Below are positions 5,105-5,647 of a stretch of 5,647 bases of DNA, one piece after another (within the stretch, counting starts at the first letter, position 1; every line of letters starts with the position of its first letter). The notes under the pieces were generated by a model. That model searched no databases. It saw nothing but the letters and a program-made list of their open reading frames with translations, and had not been told where the DNA came from. This DNA comes from an uncultured bacterium (GTDB lineage Bacteria; Verrucomicrobiota; Lentisphaeria; Oligosphaerales; Oligosphaeraceae): assembly GCA_902783355.1 (NCBI GenBank), contig CACZQQ010000297.1:1-5647 (forward strand). Reading direction: 5' to 3'. The translations under genes and the position numbers were made by a program.

Positions 5105-5647
5105 CTAGCGCCCTTCGTCGATGCCGTTGTATTTCTTGAACCACCGTACGAACTCGTCGCCCAGTTCGACGGCGCCGTAGTAGTCCATCTCTGTCAGGTT
5201 CGGGCACTCCTGCACGACCAGATTGGGGTCGAGGACCTTCGGGCGGCGGCCGCTTTCCATGCAGCGGTAGAGGCCCAGGTCGATCTTGCGGCCGCCTGTG
5301 ACCTCCGGCGTGAAATAGTCGGAGAAGTCCTCATACATGACGACGCCGGCGACAGTTCCGTTCTGGATGAGGCGCGCGTAGGGCCAGATGAGGCTGCCCA
5401 TGTTGGTGCGGCCGTGGCTGACGAAGAACTCCACGTTGCCGGGCCGCCAGCCGTAGATGTAGAGCGGGCGGTCGCCGATGAGCTTCTTGCAGCCTTCGGC
5501 GTATTCGGCGAAGCCGGCGGCGCGCTCGGCGACGATGCGCTCCAGCGGCAGTTCGTCCTTCCAGATGTCCTTGCCGGTGCTCTTGAGGAGGCGTTCGCGG
5601 AGGGCGGGATGGTAGCTGAAGCGGTCGGGGTTGTCGCCGTCGCTGTG
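5105..5647 (-). CDS. Hypothetical protein, C-terminal 180 residues (start outside window); possibly a TIM-barrel glycosidase-like protein
   Basis: The frame is open from the right edge to a TAG stop at 5105-5107, so the 5' end is missing; the GTG at 5432-5434 is an internal valine codon (visible residue 72), not a start. I do not recognise the family with confidence. Visible features: SYHPALRERLLKSTGKD (11-27), a phrase resembling loops in several glycosidase-type TIM barrels; an alternation of hydrophobic strands and polar loops (PLYIYGW 61-67, VEFFVSHGR 72-80, GVVMYEDFSDYF 101-112); and an aromatic and acidic C-terminus (DEFVRWFKKYN). There are no membrane segments in the visible part. The GC and codon style match the neighbouring genes, which supports a real gene. 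It is convergent with the GH2 gene. A role in carbohydrate breakdown is suggested only by neighbourhood and the weak resemblance, and it could instead be an unrelated enzyme or a non-catalytic protein. Confidence 0.75.
   Translation of the reverse strand, partial: HSDGDNPDRFSYHPALRERLLKSTGKDIWKDELPLERIVAERAAGFAEYAEGCKKLIGDRPLYIYGWRPGNVEFFVSHGRTNMGSLIWPYARLIQNGTVAGVVMYEDFSDYFTPEVTGGRKIDLGLYRCMESGRRPKVLDPNLVVQECPNLTEMDYYGAVELGDEFVRWFKKYNGIDEGR

Noticed and set aside
4421..5108. Several overlapping open frames in the 4799-5104 gap on both strands
   Set aside because: They are Arg, Ala, Pro and Gly-rich translations of the inverted-repeat element, with no domains and no ribosome-binding sites. 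They arise from GC-rich repeat DNA.
5105..5434. Reading the right-edge gene as a complete 109-residue protein starting at 5434
   Set aside because: The codon there is GTG inside a continuous open frame that runs to the window edge with protein-like sequence upstream, so the gene is truncated, not small.

Overview
The window is high-GC bacterial DNA carrying three complete protein genes and the 3' part of a fourth. Three of the four concern, or may concern, carbohydrate use. Proteins are dense, ribosome-binding sites are recognisable before two of the genes, and there is no RNA gene, CRISPR array, transposase or phage gene. The gene content (rhamnulokinase, a GH2 glycosidase) and a GC-rich structured intergenic repeat resemble Kiritimatiellota, Verrucomicrobiota or Lentisphaerota genomes from gut or sediment. 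That placement is an impression from gene style, not something the sequence proves.

Layout. On the minus strand, a calcineurin-like metallophosphoesterase (2357 down to 1539) is followed after 22 nt by an FGGY-family rhamnulokinase, rhaB (1516 down to 29); the two look like one transcription unit. On the plus strand, a 777-residue glycoside hydrolase family 2 protein (2465-4798) is transcribed divergently from them. The 107-bp gap between the divergent genes holds two overlapping inverted repeats that look like regulator binding sites. After the glycosidase comes a 306-bp gene-free gap (4799-5104) with a 159-bp element bounded by 28-bp perfect inverted repeats, internal hairpins, and a separate 10-bp-stem hairpin. 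A convergent minus-strand gene (5647 down to 5105) enters from the right edge without its start. It is unrecognised but has a faint resemblance to the end of a TIM-barrel glycosidase.

How the genes may work together. The GH2 enzyme would release sugars from a glycan or glycoside. Rhamnulokinase phosphorylates L-rhamnulose, the second step of L-rhamnose breakdown, so rhamnose is a plausible component of the substrate. The phosphoesterase has all its metal-ligand motifs, but its substrate and its reason for sitting beside rhaB are unknown. The shared divergent control region suggests, but does not show, coordinated expression. I see no convincing previously undescribed system. The points most worth a second look are the long inverted-repeat element, the overlapping operator-like palindromes and the phosphoesterase-rhaB linkage.
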